Assembly (NCBI GenBank): GCA_017854535.1
Contig: JAFMHL010000002.1
Span: forward strand, 1 to 64,000
Length of the DNA stretch: 64,000 bases
Direction of reading: 5' to 3'
From: Nitratireductor sp.
GTDB lineage: Bacteria; Pseudomonadota; Alphaproteobacteria; Rhizobiales; Rhizobiaceae
The notes under the pieces were generated by a model that made no database searches, was not told where the DNA came from, and was given only the letters and a program-made list of their open reading frames with translations. Shown here piece by piece: positions 35,150-43,084 of the stretch (positions within the stretch are counted from its first letter, which is position 1; the number at the start of each line of letters is the position of its first letter). Both the position numbers and the translations under genes were made by a program.

Positions 35150-35836
35150 ATGTTCAAATCTTTATTTGCCTTAGTTCGTGGCAGAACAAACGACGCGGCT
35201 GAACGCGTTGTTGATGACAATGCCATGACAATCTTGCGTCAACAATTGCGTGACAGCGCGAACGCCGTCGCAACCGCTCGCAAAGCAGTCGCTGTTGCCA
35301 TGGCACAAAATGAGCAGGAGATCGGCCAACACAAGAAGCTGGTGGAGCGGATATCTGATCTCGAAAAGCGAACCATCATCGCCCTTGAACAGGGCAAGAA
35401 TGAACTTGCCCGCGATGCAGCTGAAACCATTTCGATTTTAGCCACCGAGTGTGAAACATCTGAACAGGCGCAACAACAATTCTCTACTGAGATCGAGAGA
35501 TTGAAAACCGCCGTTCGTCAATCAGAAGCCCGTTTGCGGGAACTCCAGCGCGGTCAACGCCTTGCCGATGCCACTGACAAAACCCAGCGCATGCGCGGCA
35601 TGACCAATAATAGCGGACTTTCTGCGCTTAAAGACGCGGAAAATACGCTTGAACGCCTCCGTAACCGCCAAATGGAAATAGACGCGACGACCGCTGCCAT
35701 GGATGAAATTTCCATGTCCAACGACCCAAGCACCATGAGCGAACGGCTGGCAGAGGCAGGGTGCGGAGCTCCGCAAAAATCATCGGCAGATGAGATCCTC
35801 GAACGGTTAGCCAAGAAGGTCAAAAAATCAGCTTAA
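35150..35836 (+). CDS. PspA/IM30 family protein
   Basis: A 228-residue mainly helical, coiled-coil protein of the PspA/Vipp1 group. It opens MFKSLFALVRGRTNDAAERVVDDNAM, the amphipathic start of the family, and continues with LRQQLRDSANAVATARKAVAVAMA and QQQFSTEIERLKTAV. ATG 35150 follows AGGGAGA. PspA proteins coat damaged inner membrane. Here the control is by TetR, not the classical PspF/sigma-54, and the partner is a YiaA-like membrane protein. Confidence 0.9.
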   Translation: MFKSLFALVRGRTNDAAERVVDDNAMTILRQQLRDSANAVATARKAVAVAMAQNEQEIGQHKKLVERISDLEKRTIIALEQGKNELARDAAETISILATECETSEQAQQQFSTEIERLKTAVRQSEARLRELQRGQRLADATDKTQRMRGMTNNSGLSALKDAENTLERLRNRQMEIDATTAAMDEISMSNDPSTMSERLAEAGCGAPQKSSADEILERLAKKVKKSA

Positions 35837-35849
35837 CGCGCCAATAAAA

Positions 35850-35893
35850 CCAACCAAAAACCAACCAAAAACCAACCAAAAACCAACCAAAAA
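35850..35893 (+). repeat. Four tandem copies of an 11-base unit
   Basis: The unit CCAACCAAAAA is repeated four times without change, directly between the PspA-like stop and the ribosome binding site of the YiaA-like gene. Because it is in the transcript, copy number could affect translation or mRNA stability of the second gene. Slippage at such arrays is common, so length may vary among strains. Confidence 0.85.
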
Positions 35894-35914
35894 ACTAAAT
35901 CAAAGGAAACTAAA

Positions 35915-36199
35915 ATGAACAATACATCATACACTCCAAAAGACTCTGAAGCTTGGAAACTCTTCACAATCATCGCGTTTGCTATAGCCGCTTGCATGCA
36001 GGCTGGTGGAATCTGGTTTCTGGAAGCAAGTTTTGCTGCAAAAGGCTTTTATGCCATGTCAGCTATCATGCTGGTCCACACCTCAATCACAATCACCAAA
36101 ACCCTGCGCGACCATGAGGAAGCAAACCGCATGATCAACAAGCTGGAAGACGCAAAAACAGAAAAACTGCTGATGCAGGTTAATCGCAACGACGATTAA
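35915..36199 (+). CDS. YiaA/YiaB-like small membrane protein
   Basis: A 94-residue protein with two transmembrane helices (about 16-36 and 42-60) and a charged C-terminal helix (LRDHEEANRMINKLEDAKTEK). It fits the YiaA/B two-helix domain. AAAGGAAA is just before ATG 35915. It lies in one transcript with the PspA-like gene. Function is unknown; association with envelope stress is inferred from its neighbour. Confidence 0.85.
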   Translation: MNNTSYTPKDSEAWKLFTIIAFAIAACMQAGGIWFLEASFAAKGFYAMSAIMLVHTSITITKTLRDHEEANRMINKLEDAKTEKLLMQVNRNDD

Positions 36200-36211
36200 T
36201 TTTAAACAGCA

Positions 36212-36246
36212 AAAAGGGGCCGCCAGAATATCAGGACGGCCCTTTT
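36212..36246 (+). terminator. Intrinsic terminator after the YiaA-like gene
   Basis: AAAAGGGGCCG and CGGCCCTTTT form a stem with one bulged G, with an inner CC/GG pair and an AT-rich loop. It ends the PspA-like/YiaA-like transcript. Confidence 0.85.
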
Positions 36247-36556
36247 ACTTTTGCAACCCGACCTGCGCCATCAAACCATTACTGACTTCGACCATCTGAC
36301 TATTTGCCTTCTTTGAAAAACTGATTATAAACCGCCTTAACAGGCCAGCGGCCGGCCTGTTTCTGAACCCTTTTCCTGCCGGAATCGCCACAAAGATGGT
36401 GATACTTGTTGCGGGCTGATGCGCGGAAATGGTCGTACCCGCTGGAACGTAAATCACGTTTCCAAAGGCGTGTTCCTCCGATTTCCGGAACGCCAAGCGT
36501 AAGCCTGACAATAGTGAACATCCGGCAAGACACATACCAAAGATGGAACACGCTCA
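36247..36556. promoter_or_regulatory. Upstream region of acnA
   Basis: About 310 bases with no convincing gene. A strong stem-loop lies at 36339-36361 (AACAGGCC, seven bases, GGCCTGTT), with no T-run typical of a terminator. The acnA promoter should be within the last 150 bases. An open frame on the minus strand (36245-36535) opens with an apparent lipoprotein-like sequence but lacks a ribosome binding site. Confidence 0.35.
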
Positions 36557-39277
36557 ATGCTGAATTCACTCGACAGTTTTAAATGCCGCAAAACCCTTAA
36601 GGTTGGCACCAAGAAATATGTTTATTACTCACTCAAGGCAGCGGAAAAAAATGGCCTAAAAGGCATTTCTGCACTGCCTTTCTCTCTTAAGATTTTGCTA
36701 GAAAACCTGCTGCGCCATGAAGATGGCACAACCGTTAAAGCAAAAGATATCAAAGCCTTCGCTGGATGGCTCAAAGACAAAGGCACCGCAGGCAGAGAGA
36801 TCGCTTTTAACCCGGCCCGCGTTTTGATGCAGGATTTCACCGGCGTTCCAGCCGTTGTTGATCTTGCAGCCATGCGCGATGCATCTGTTGCTCTTGGCGG
36901 AAACCCGCAAAAAATTAACCCGCTGGTTCCCGTTGATCTTGTGATCGACCACTCAGTGATCGTCGACAAATTCGGAACAGCATCTGCCTTCAAACAAAAC
37001 GTTGATCTTGAATATGAACGCAATGGTGAGCGCTATCGTTTCTTGAAATGGGGCCAACAGGCCTTCAAAAACTTTCGTGTTGTGCCTCCTGGAACCGGCA
37101 TTTGCCACCAGGTGAATGTTGAATATCTTGCTCAAACCGTTTGGACCAAAAAAGAGAAAATCAAAAAAGGCAAGAAGACTGAAACTGTTGAAGTTGCTTA
37201 TCCTGACACGGTTGTTGGCACAGATTCCCACACAACCATGGTCAACGGCCTTGCTGTTCTTGGCTGGGGTGTTGGCGGCATTGAAGCAGAAGCTGCAATG
37301 CTCGGTCAGGCTCAGTCCATGTTGATCCCAGAAGTCATCGGCTTCAAACTAAACGGCAAACCAGCTGACGGCATCACCGCAACTGACATCGTTTTGACCG
37401 CTGTGGAAATGCTTCGCAAAAAAGGCGTTGTATCGAAATTCGTTGAATTCTTTGGTCCCGGCCTTGATGCCATGTCATTGGCAGATCGCGCAACAATCGC
37501 AAACATGGCGCCTGAATATGGCGCGACATGTGGCTTTTTCCCAGTCGATAAAGAAACACTGCGTTATCTAGACATCACTGCGCGCAAGTCTGCCCGCGTT
37601 GCGTTGGTAGAGAAATACGCAAAGGCTCAAGGCCTGTTCCGCACAAAAAATGCTCCTGATCCTGTATTCACGGACACTTTGGAACTTGATCTTGCGTCTG
37701 TTGTTCCATCCATGGCCGGACCAAAACGCCCTGAAGGCAGGGTTGGCCTCAATGATATTGGCGCTGAATATGAAAAGGCATTGGGAACTGTTTATAACAA
37801 GACAATAGACACAACCAAACGCTACAAAGTGCCTAGCACCGATTATGACATCGGCCACGGCGATGTGGCGATTGCTGCAATCACATCTTGCACCAATACT
37901 TCTAACCCATCGGTGATGATTGCTGCTGGCCTTGTTGCACGAAACGCTGCAAAGCTTGGCATGAAGGTTCATCCATGGGTGAAAACCTCTTTGGCTCCAG
38001 GGTCGCAAGTGGTTGCTGAATATCTGAAGAACTCTGGTCTACAAAAAGATCTGAACAAACTGGGCTTTAATGTTGTCGGCTTTGGCTGCACAACCTGTAT
38101 TGGTAACTCTGGTCCACTTGAACCTGCTATTTCAAAAACCATCAACGATAAAGGTTTGATTGCTGCGTCTGTCTTGTCTGGCAACCGCAACTTTGAAGGT
38201 CGTGTTTCACCGGATGTTCAAGCAAACTATCTTGCCTCTCCGCCGCTCGTGGTTATCCATGCTTTGGCTGGAACCGTTACGCGAGATCTAACGACAGAGC
38301 CTGTTGGCGAAGATAAGAAGGGCAATCCGGTTTATCTTAAAGACCTTTGGCCTTCTAATCAGGAAATTCACGAAATCATCGGCAAGTTTGTCACCAAGAA
38401 AACATTCAAAGAAAAATATGCTGATGTTTTCAAGGGCGATACAAATTGGCGTAAAGTGAAAGTACCTGCCGGTCAGACCTATGCCTGGGAAGACAAATCA
38501 ACCTATGTGCAGAACCCTCCATATTTCGAGGGCATGACTATGCAAGCGGGCGGTATCAGCGATATCAAAGGCGCTCGCGTTTTAGGTATATTTGGTGACA
38601 AAATCACCACTGACCACATTTCACCAGCTGGCTCTATCAAACAGGCTTCTCCTGCAGGAGCCTATTTGACCAGCAATGGCGTGAAACCAGCTGATTTCAA
38701 CCAGTACGGAACCCGTCGTGGCAACCATGAAGTTATGATGCGCGGCACATTTGCCAATATCCGCATACGCAACCACATGCTTGGACCAAACGGTAAAGAA
38801 GGTGGCTACACCATTCATTATCCTTCAAAAACCGAAACCTCGATCTTTGAAGCTGCCATGCAGTACAAAAAAGAAGGCGTTCCATTGGTTATCTTTGCTG
38901 GCGGTGAATATGGTAACGGTTCATCCCGTGACTGGGCTGCAAAAGGCACAAACCTGCTTGGCGTAAAAGCAGTTATCGCACCGTCTTTCGAGCGCATTCA
39001 CCGCTCTAATCTGGTCGGTATGGGCGTTGTTCCATTCACCATGGATGAAGGCACAACTTGGCAGAGCCTGGGATTGTCTGGCGATGAAATGGTTTCCATC
39101 GAAGGCATTCAAAACGTGAAGCCGCGTCAGCGTCTTGAAGCAGTGATCACATTTGCTGATGGCAATGTGAAAAAGGTTCCAGTAACCTGCCGCATCGATA
39201 CAGCCGAAGAAATCGAATATGTGAACAATGGCGGCATTCTGCACTATGTATTGCGGAACTTGAATAGAGCCGCATAA
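36557..39277 (+). CDS. acnA: Aconitate hydratase A
   Basis: The aconitase of the TCA cycle, converting citrate to isocitrate. The 906-residue protein has the AcnA/IRP1-type layout. Cluster Cys residues are in AAITSCTNTSNP near residue 440 and VVGFGCTTCIGNSG near 507-511, with GTDSHTTMVNGLAVLGWGVGG near 222. The swivelling domain has GDKITTDHISPAGSI and GSSRDWAAKGT. In many Hyphomicrobiales acnA is beside ccmA; here about 4 kb of accessory genes intervenes. A strong terminator follows at 39300. Confidence 0.98.
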   Translation: MLNSLDSFKCRKTLKVGTKKYVYYSLKAAEKNGLKGISALPFSLKILLENLLRHEDGTTVKAKDIKAFAGWLKDKGTAGREIAFNPARVLMQDFTGVPAVVDLAAMRDASVALGGNPQKINPLVPVDLVIDHSVIVDKFGTASAFKQNVDLEYERNGERYRFLKWGQQAFKNFRVVPPGTGICHQVNVEYLAQTVWTKKEKIKKGKKTETVEVAYPDTVVGTDSHTTMVNGLAVLGWGVGGIEAEAAMLGQAQSMLIPEVIGFKLNGKPADGITATDIVLTAVEMLRKKGVVSKFVEFFGPGLDAMSLADRATIANMAPEYGATCGFFPVDKETLRYLDITARKSARVALVEKYAKAQGLFRTKNAPDPVFTDTLELDLASVVPSMAGPKRPEGRVGLNDIGAEYEKALGTVYNKTIDTTKRYKVPSTDYDIGHGDVAIAAITSCTNTSNPSVMIAAGLVARNAAKLGMKVHPWVKTSLAPGSQVVAEYLKNSGLQKDLNKLGFNVVGFGCTTCIGNSGPLEPAISKTINDKGLIAASVLSGNRNFEGRVSPDVQANYLASPPLVVIHALAGTVTRDLTTEPVGEDKKGNPVYLKDLWPSNQEIHEIIGKFVTKKTFKEKYADVFKGDTNWRKVKVPAGQTYAWEDKSTYVQNPPYFEGMTMQAGGISDIKGARVLGIFGDKITTDHISPAGSIKQASPAGAYLTSNGVKPADFNQYGTRRGNHEVMMRGTFANIRIRNHMLGPNGKEGGYTIHYPSKTETSIFEAAMQYKKEGVPLVIFAGGEYGNGSSRDWAAKGTNLLGVKAVIAPSFERIHRSNLVGMGVVPFTMDEGTTWQSLGLSGDEMVSIEGIQNVKPRQRLEAVITFADGNVKKVPVTCRIDTAEEIEYVNNGGILHYVLRNLNRAA

Positions 39278-39299
39278 CAGTTTGAATTTATAATTTGGG

Positions 39300-39331
39300 A
39301 AAGGCGCGGTTTACAGACCGCGCCTTTTTTT
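39300..39331 (+). terminator. Intrinsic terminator after acnA
   Basis: AAAGGCGCGGT and ACCGCGCCTTT form an 11-base stem with a short loop, followed by a run of T. Confidence 0.92.
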
Positions 39332-39511
39332 GCTAACTTAGCTTCCCATAGGACCGGTAACATTCCCTCACCTTTATTTGAGTTCCAGTTTCAGCCTGTT
39401 GCGGCTATAATATATTTAAGAAACAAACTTCCGCATGTCTGCTTGATCTTTTCACAGTAATAAACTCAAGAATTGATTGAGGCCGTAAGGCTAAAAGAAT
39501 GGCTCGATATC

Positions 39512-40288
39512 ATGACCAACCAGCTGAAACCCTTCCTTTTGAAAAGCCTCATCAGTGTATCTGTTTTTGGCTTGGCTCTGACGACAAGCATGGTTGGAAG
39601 CGCCAGCGCTATTGAGTTCACCAAACCAAAAGCAGTTGTGGAGCTTTTCACCAGTCAAGGCTGCTCCTCATGCCCACCTGCTGATCAGGCATTGCGGGAA
39701 ATGAATAAGGACGGCGAGATTCTGGGCCTTGCTTTGCATGTGGATTATTGGGATCGCCTTGGATGGAAAGATACTTTCGCCAGCCCGGAAAACACGTCCC
39801 GCCAAAAACTGTATTCTCAAGCCTTTGGTGAACGCTCCATCTACACTCCTCAAGCGGTAATCAACGGCCGGACCCATGTAGTTGGCTCACGCAAAGCAGA
39901 AATAGTCTCCAAGGCAGGTAACTTTGCTCGAGGATCAGAAGGCTTATCGGTTGATGTCGGCTTGGAAAAAATTGGCGGTGCAGTCAAAGTCTCCATATTG
40001 CCCAGCAATGAAGCCAGCAATGCCACACTCTATGTATTTTACTTTAATCCTGAAGGCGAAGTGCAAATCAAGCGCGGCGAAAACGCTGGCAAAAAAATCA
40101 ACTATACGAATATCGTCGGCAAGGTTGAGATGGTGGGAATGGTGGGAGACCAAGGTCTTACAACAGAGTTTGCAGTCGCTGATATGAAGCAAAAGGGCTA
40201 CAAAGCTTGCGCTCTTATTCTCCAAGGTAAAACTGCCAACGGCTATCCCGGACCGATCATAGGTGCTTCAGTTATTTCAGATCTTTAA
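39512..40288 (+). CDS. DUF1223 thioredoxin-like exported protein
   Basis: About 258 residues with an N-terminal signal peptide (LISVSVFGLALTTSMVGSASA) followed by VVELFTSQGCSSCPPADQAL, the Cys-containing active-site-like motif of DUF1223. The HVDYWDRLGWKDTFASP segment is a family hallmark. ATG 39512 (MTNQLKPFLL) is taken as the start because it places the signal peptide correctly. The family is predicted to be thioredoxin-fold and periplasmic; the function is unknown. The acnA-DUF1223-DUF2794 order is common in Hyphomicrobiales. Confidence 0.92.
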   Translation: MTNQLKPFLLKSLISVSVFGLALTTSMVGSASAIEFTKPKAVVELFTSQGCSSCPPADQALREMNKDGEILGLALHVDYWDRLGWKDTFASPENTSRQKLYSQAFGERSIYTPQAVINGRTHVVGSRKAEIVSKAGNFARGSEGLSVDVGLEKIGGAVKVSILPSNEASNATLYVFYFNPEGEVQIKRGENAGKKINYTNIVGKVEMVGMVGDQGLTTEFAVADMKQKGYKACALILQGKTANGYPGPIIGASVISDL

Positions 40289-40310
40289 TTTGACCCAACA
40301 ATCATCGCAT

Positions 40311-40340
40311 AAAAAGAGACCGGCATAAGCCGGTCTTTTT
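40311..40340 (+). terminator. Intrinsic terminator after the DUF1223 gene
   Basis: AGACCGGC and GCCGGTCT pair around the loop ATAA, with A tracts before and T tracts after. Confidence 0.92.
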
Positions 40341-40399
40341 AGTTTGGGGATTGAGTTACTATCAGAGATCTAACCCAACAGCGGAAGTTGAGTAGAAGA

Positions 40400-40457
40400 C
40401 CCGGCCGAAACATCTGGGGGCTGGGGGGGCTGAAACCAGATAAAGTTTCGTGCCGGG
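40400..40457 (+). other. Unexplained G-rich stem-loop in a 380-base gene-free gap
   Basis: The left arm CCCGGC, CGAAAC, ATCT pairs with the right arm AGAT, GTTTCG, GCCGGG, giving 16 base pairs interrupted by two small bulges. The loop is very G-rich (GGGGGCTGGGGGGG). There is no T-run behind it, so it is not a normal terminator. The flanking DNA to 40722 holds no gene. It could be part of a small RNA, a protein-binding site or an mRNA structure; I recognise no family. Confidence 0.55.
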
Positions 40458-40722
40458 CCGTCTGAGGCAACACCTAATATTCATCCCGCATTTCGGCCTT
40501 AACTGGGCTGAAATTTGACCGAATGGTGTCCATAACATTAAAATTTGGAAAGCAATTGGTAATGTAGCAATTGTCGTAATTACATAGCACAAATTGAACT
40601 ATTTTCCAATCAACAACGTTAGCGCGGAGAACACAAATTGTGAATTTTGTAAAGACTTGCCAAATAACCCGTCAAAGACCAAGATAAAGAGGTGATTTGA
40701 TTTCTGGAGGAAATAACAGCCA

Positions 40723-41196
40723 ATGGATGCAAGGTCAGATTTGGAAGATACTTCTAAAACACCAATGGGAAAATCGACAATCGTCAGAACCGTTGTCTGG
40801 AATCCTGATACAGGTTCAGCGACCAAAGACACCAAAGTGGTTCAGTTGCACGGATCCTCCATCACATCCAACAACCAGCAAAACAAACAAGCGCCCGAGA
40901 TCATTGCCTTCAACCGGAAAGAGCTAGATCAGATTTTGCGGGTCTATGGCTTCAAGGTCGCCGATGGGGAATGGAAAGACTACGCCATCGACATGCTAAA
41001 AGATCGGGCCGTATTTTCTGTCTTCCGCCGCGCCCATGACACACCGCTTCACTGCATCGAAAAAGATCCGAAGCTTGCCAACAAACAAGGCATGTATTGT
41101 GTGACGGGAACCGATGGACGCGTGCTGAAACGCGGACACGATTTGCCAACGGTTCTTAAAGTTTTGGAAAAGAAAGCTAAGTTAAGAGTGGTTTGA
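40723..41196 (+). CDS. DUF2794 domain protein
   Basis: A 157-residue protein of the alphaproteobacterial DUF2794 family. The conserved block is IIAFNRKELDQILRVYGFKVADGEWKDYAID, followed by DRAVFSVFRRAHDTPLHCIEKDP and LKVLEKKAKLR. The N-terminal 60 residues are Ser/Thr/Asn-rich and variable. GGAGG lies 12 bases before the ATG. Function is unknown. It follows the acnA-DUF1223 block as usual in the order. Confidence 0.92.
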   Translation: MDARSDLEDTSKTPMGKSTIVRTVVWNPDTGSATKDTKVVQLHGSSITSNNQQNKQAPEIIAFNRKELDQILRVYGFKVADGEWKDYAIDMLKDRAVFSVFRRAHDTPLHCIEKDPKLANKQGMYCVTGTDGRVLKRGHDLPTVLKVLEKKAKLRVV

Positions 41197-41205
41197 CCAA
41201 AAAAA

Positions 41206-41892
41206 ATGACCCAATCTATTTCGATCAAAGCTGAACCATTTAATTGGCCTTATGATGGGCAACTTAACCCAACTCAATTAGCTGTCCTTGCCATTGACCT
41301 TCAACATGATTTTTTATCTCCTGAAGGCTATTTTTCAAAAATGGGGTTTGACCCCACGCCTCTGCGTTCGATTTTACCAAATGTAAATCGATTGACCGAT
41401 GCGGTACGCCGTGCAGGCGGTACTGTAGTTCATACGAGACAAGGTTATCGTGCAGATATGGCTGATATGACACCCTTTGAAAAATGGCGTCGGACAAGAA
41501 ACGGTTTAGATGGAACAGATGTTTTACTAAGAAGTTCAAATGGCTTTAACATTGACAAAGAAGTCATTGTTAAGCCTGACGACATCATAATCGACAAAAC
41601 ATGCAACGATGCATTTACCCATACCGAATTGGAGCATGTCTTACATGCCCGCAATATTTCCCATCTGATTTTTTCTGGCGTAACAACCGATGTATGCGTT
41701 CATTCAACTCTCCGTGCAGCATGTGATCGTAACTATCAATGCATAACAATATCGGACGCTTGCGCCTCCGGAGATAATGAAATCCATGAGGCTGCTTTGA
41801 AAATGGTGCTGGTGGAAGGCGGTATATTTGGTGCGCTCACAACAACTACCGAAGCAATAAATAGTCTCAATGAACTTTCGCGGGGCGTTTGA
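41206..41892 (+). CDS. Cysteine hydrolase, isochorismatase-like family
   Basis: A 228-residue hydrolase with the catalytic triad in place: Asp in LAVLAIDLQHDF near residue 27-31, Lys in DDIIIDKTCNDAF near 128, and Cys in TTDVCVHSTLRAACD near 167. The relatives include biuret and ureidoacrylate amidohydrolases (RutB-like), so amide or carbamoyl cleavage is plausible, with the substrate unknown. Its stop overlaps the start of the GYD-domain gene by one base (TGATG). Confidence 0.9.
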   Translation: MTQSISIKAEPFNWPYDGQLNPTQLAVLAIDLQHDFLSPEGYFSKMGFDPTPLRSILPNVNRLTDAVRRAGGTVVHTRQGYRADMADMTPFEKWRRTRNGLDGTDVLLRSSNGFNIDKEVIVKPDDIIIDKTCNDAFTHTELEHVLHARNISHLIFSGVTTDVCVHSTLRAACDRNYQCITISDACASGDNEIHEAALKMVLVEGGIFGALTTTTEAINSLNELSRGV

Positions 41893-42200
41893 TGGCGCTT
41901 TACATTTCCCTCATGCGATTGACCCAAAAAGGTCTGGAAGACTTAAAAGGAAGCCCGGCGCGACGAAAAGTCAGCGAAAAGCGTGTGGCCGCTCTCGGTG
42001 GCAAATCGCTTGCCTTTTACGCAACCCTTGGAAAATATGACTTTGTCCAGCTGTTCGAGATGCCTAACAATGCTTCCATGATGGAATATGTATTGGCCGC
42101 TAGAAAAGACGGATATGTTGATCCTTTGATCCTACCGGCTTTTGACACCGACCAGTTTGGAGAGATTGTTGAAAGTCTGTTGGCTGACAAGGCTGACTAA
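41892..42200 (+). CDS. GYD-domain protein
   Basis: A 102-residue single-domain protein. It opens MALYISLMRLTQKGLEDLK and has the family core GKSLAFYATLGKYDFVQLFEMP, with G-x-Y-D represented as GKYDF. GYD proteins are small alpha/beta-barrel dimers of unknown role. The ATG overlaps the hydrolase stop, so they are translated together, possibly as a hydrolase and its accessory protein. Confidence 0.9.
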   Translation: MALYISLMRLTQKGLEDLKGSPARRKVSEKRVAALGGKSLAFYATLGKYDFVQLFEMPNNASMMEYVLAARKDGYVDPLILPAFDTDQFGEIVESLLADKAD

Positions 42201-42215
42201 GCGTATGAAGATCCC

Positions 42216-42779
42216 TTATGGTGTCTTAGTCATCTCGAACATCTTGCCGGGCAGGCTATCCATATCGGCAGGACCATCACCGCCCAAGGCAAGCTGCATC
42301 AAAACTGTGTCGAGCCAATGCCCATGCTTCCAGCCCATATTGGTAAGCGTTCCAGTCAGATGAAAGCCGCAGGTCTTGTGAACAGCTATTGAGGGCTTAT
42401 TGGCACTATCGCCAATCACGGCAATCATCTGGCGAAACCCCAGCTTCTCACAGGCATTGATCAATTCCACCAGAAGAGCCTTGCCATAGCCATTTCCTCG
42501 CACATTGCTATCGAGATAGACAGAATTTTCAACCACCCATCGATAAGCTGGCCGGGCTCTATAGGGTCCCACATAGGCATAGCCCTGAACACCACTGTCA
42601 TCTTCAAGAACGATATAGGGATAGCCTTGATCAACCAGTGCCATATGACGACGAAGCATTTCTCCTTTGTCAGGAACATTCAGCTCAAAGCTTGCCGTGC
42701 CATGGGCAACCGCATCGGCATAAATGCGCGTGATCGCGTCGAAGTCTTGGGCCTGTGCGGGACGTATAGTGTAGGACAT
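42216..42779 (-). CDS. GNAT N-acetyltransferase (phosphinothricin acetyltransferase-like)
   Basis: A 187-residue GNAT enzyme with the PAT/Bar pattern. It opens YTIRPAQAQDFDAITRIYADAV and has SFELNVPDKGEMLRR, GYAYVGPYRARPAYRW and the acetyl-CoA loop VRGNGYGKALLVELI. Family members acetylate phosphinothricin, methionine sulfoximine/sulfone or related amines. The substrate here is unknown. It is convergent with the GYD gene, with 15 bases between. Confidence 0.9.
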   Translation of the reverse strand: MSYTIRPAQAQDFDAITRIYADAVAHGTASFELNVPDKGEMLRRHMALVDQGYPYIVLEDDSGVQGYAYVGPYRARPAYRWVVENSVYLDSNVRGNGYGKALLVELINACEKLGFRQMIAVIGDSANKPSIAVHKTCGFHLTGTLTNMGWKHGHWLDTVLMQLALGGDGPADMDSLPGKMFEMTKTP

Positions 42780-42843
42780 GAAAATACTGTTCTGATGAAT
42801 GCTAATTCAATTCTATTGTATTGACGAAATAGGTCCTCGCATC

Positions 42844-43012
42844 GTCATTCCCGTGCTCGTCACAAGAATCCATACCGTTATTTTTTCGGCAGAAATGTTT
42901 AGGAACTGGACTCCTGCATTTTAGAGTTATGCTCTTCGCAATTCCAACAATTCTACCATTCAATTGTAGTTAGCTTAATGGAATGGATCTCTGTGACAAG
43001 CACAGAGATGAC
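42844..43012. repeat. Inverted pair of palindromes, alternative stem
   Basis: Copy one (42844-42873) has end GTCAT, stem TCCCGTG/CACAAGA (imperfect), loop CTCGT and end ATCCAT. Copy two (42983-43012) has end ATGGAT, stem CTCTGTG/CACAGAG, loop ACAAG and end ATGAC. The ends and loop match the elements at 7827 and 13791, but the stem bases differ and still pair in copy two. About 110 bases without a gene lie between them. Confidence 0.7.
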
Positions 43013-43030
43013 GATAAATTATGAGCTACC

Positions 43031-43062
43031 AAAAAAAACGGCGCCTCAATGAAGCGCCGTCT
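43031..43062 (-). terminator. Intrinsic terminator after the Bax-inhibitor family gene
   Basis: On the minus strand, ACGGCGC and GCGCCGT pair around a nine-base loop and are followed by eight T residues. Confidence 0.9.
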
Positions 43063-43084
43063 TGATAATAAATGTCCGTTCAAA

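Noticed and set aside
35850-35893. Possible CRISPR-like repeat
   Set aside because: The four units are 11 bases long and directly adjacent with no spacers, and no cas gene is present.
36245-36535. Minus-strand frame with a lipoprotein-like start upstream of acnA
   Set aside because: No ribosome binding site, no recognisable domain, and it ends inside the terminator of the YiaA-like gene.
40311-40722. Known small RNA such as 6S, tmRNA or SRP RNA in the gap
   Set aside because: None of the conserved sequence blocks of these RNAs could be found; only the stem-loop at 40400 is supported.
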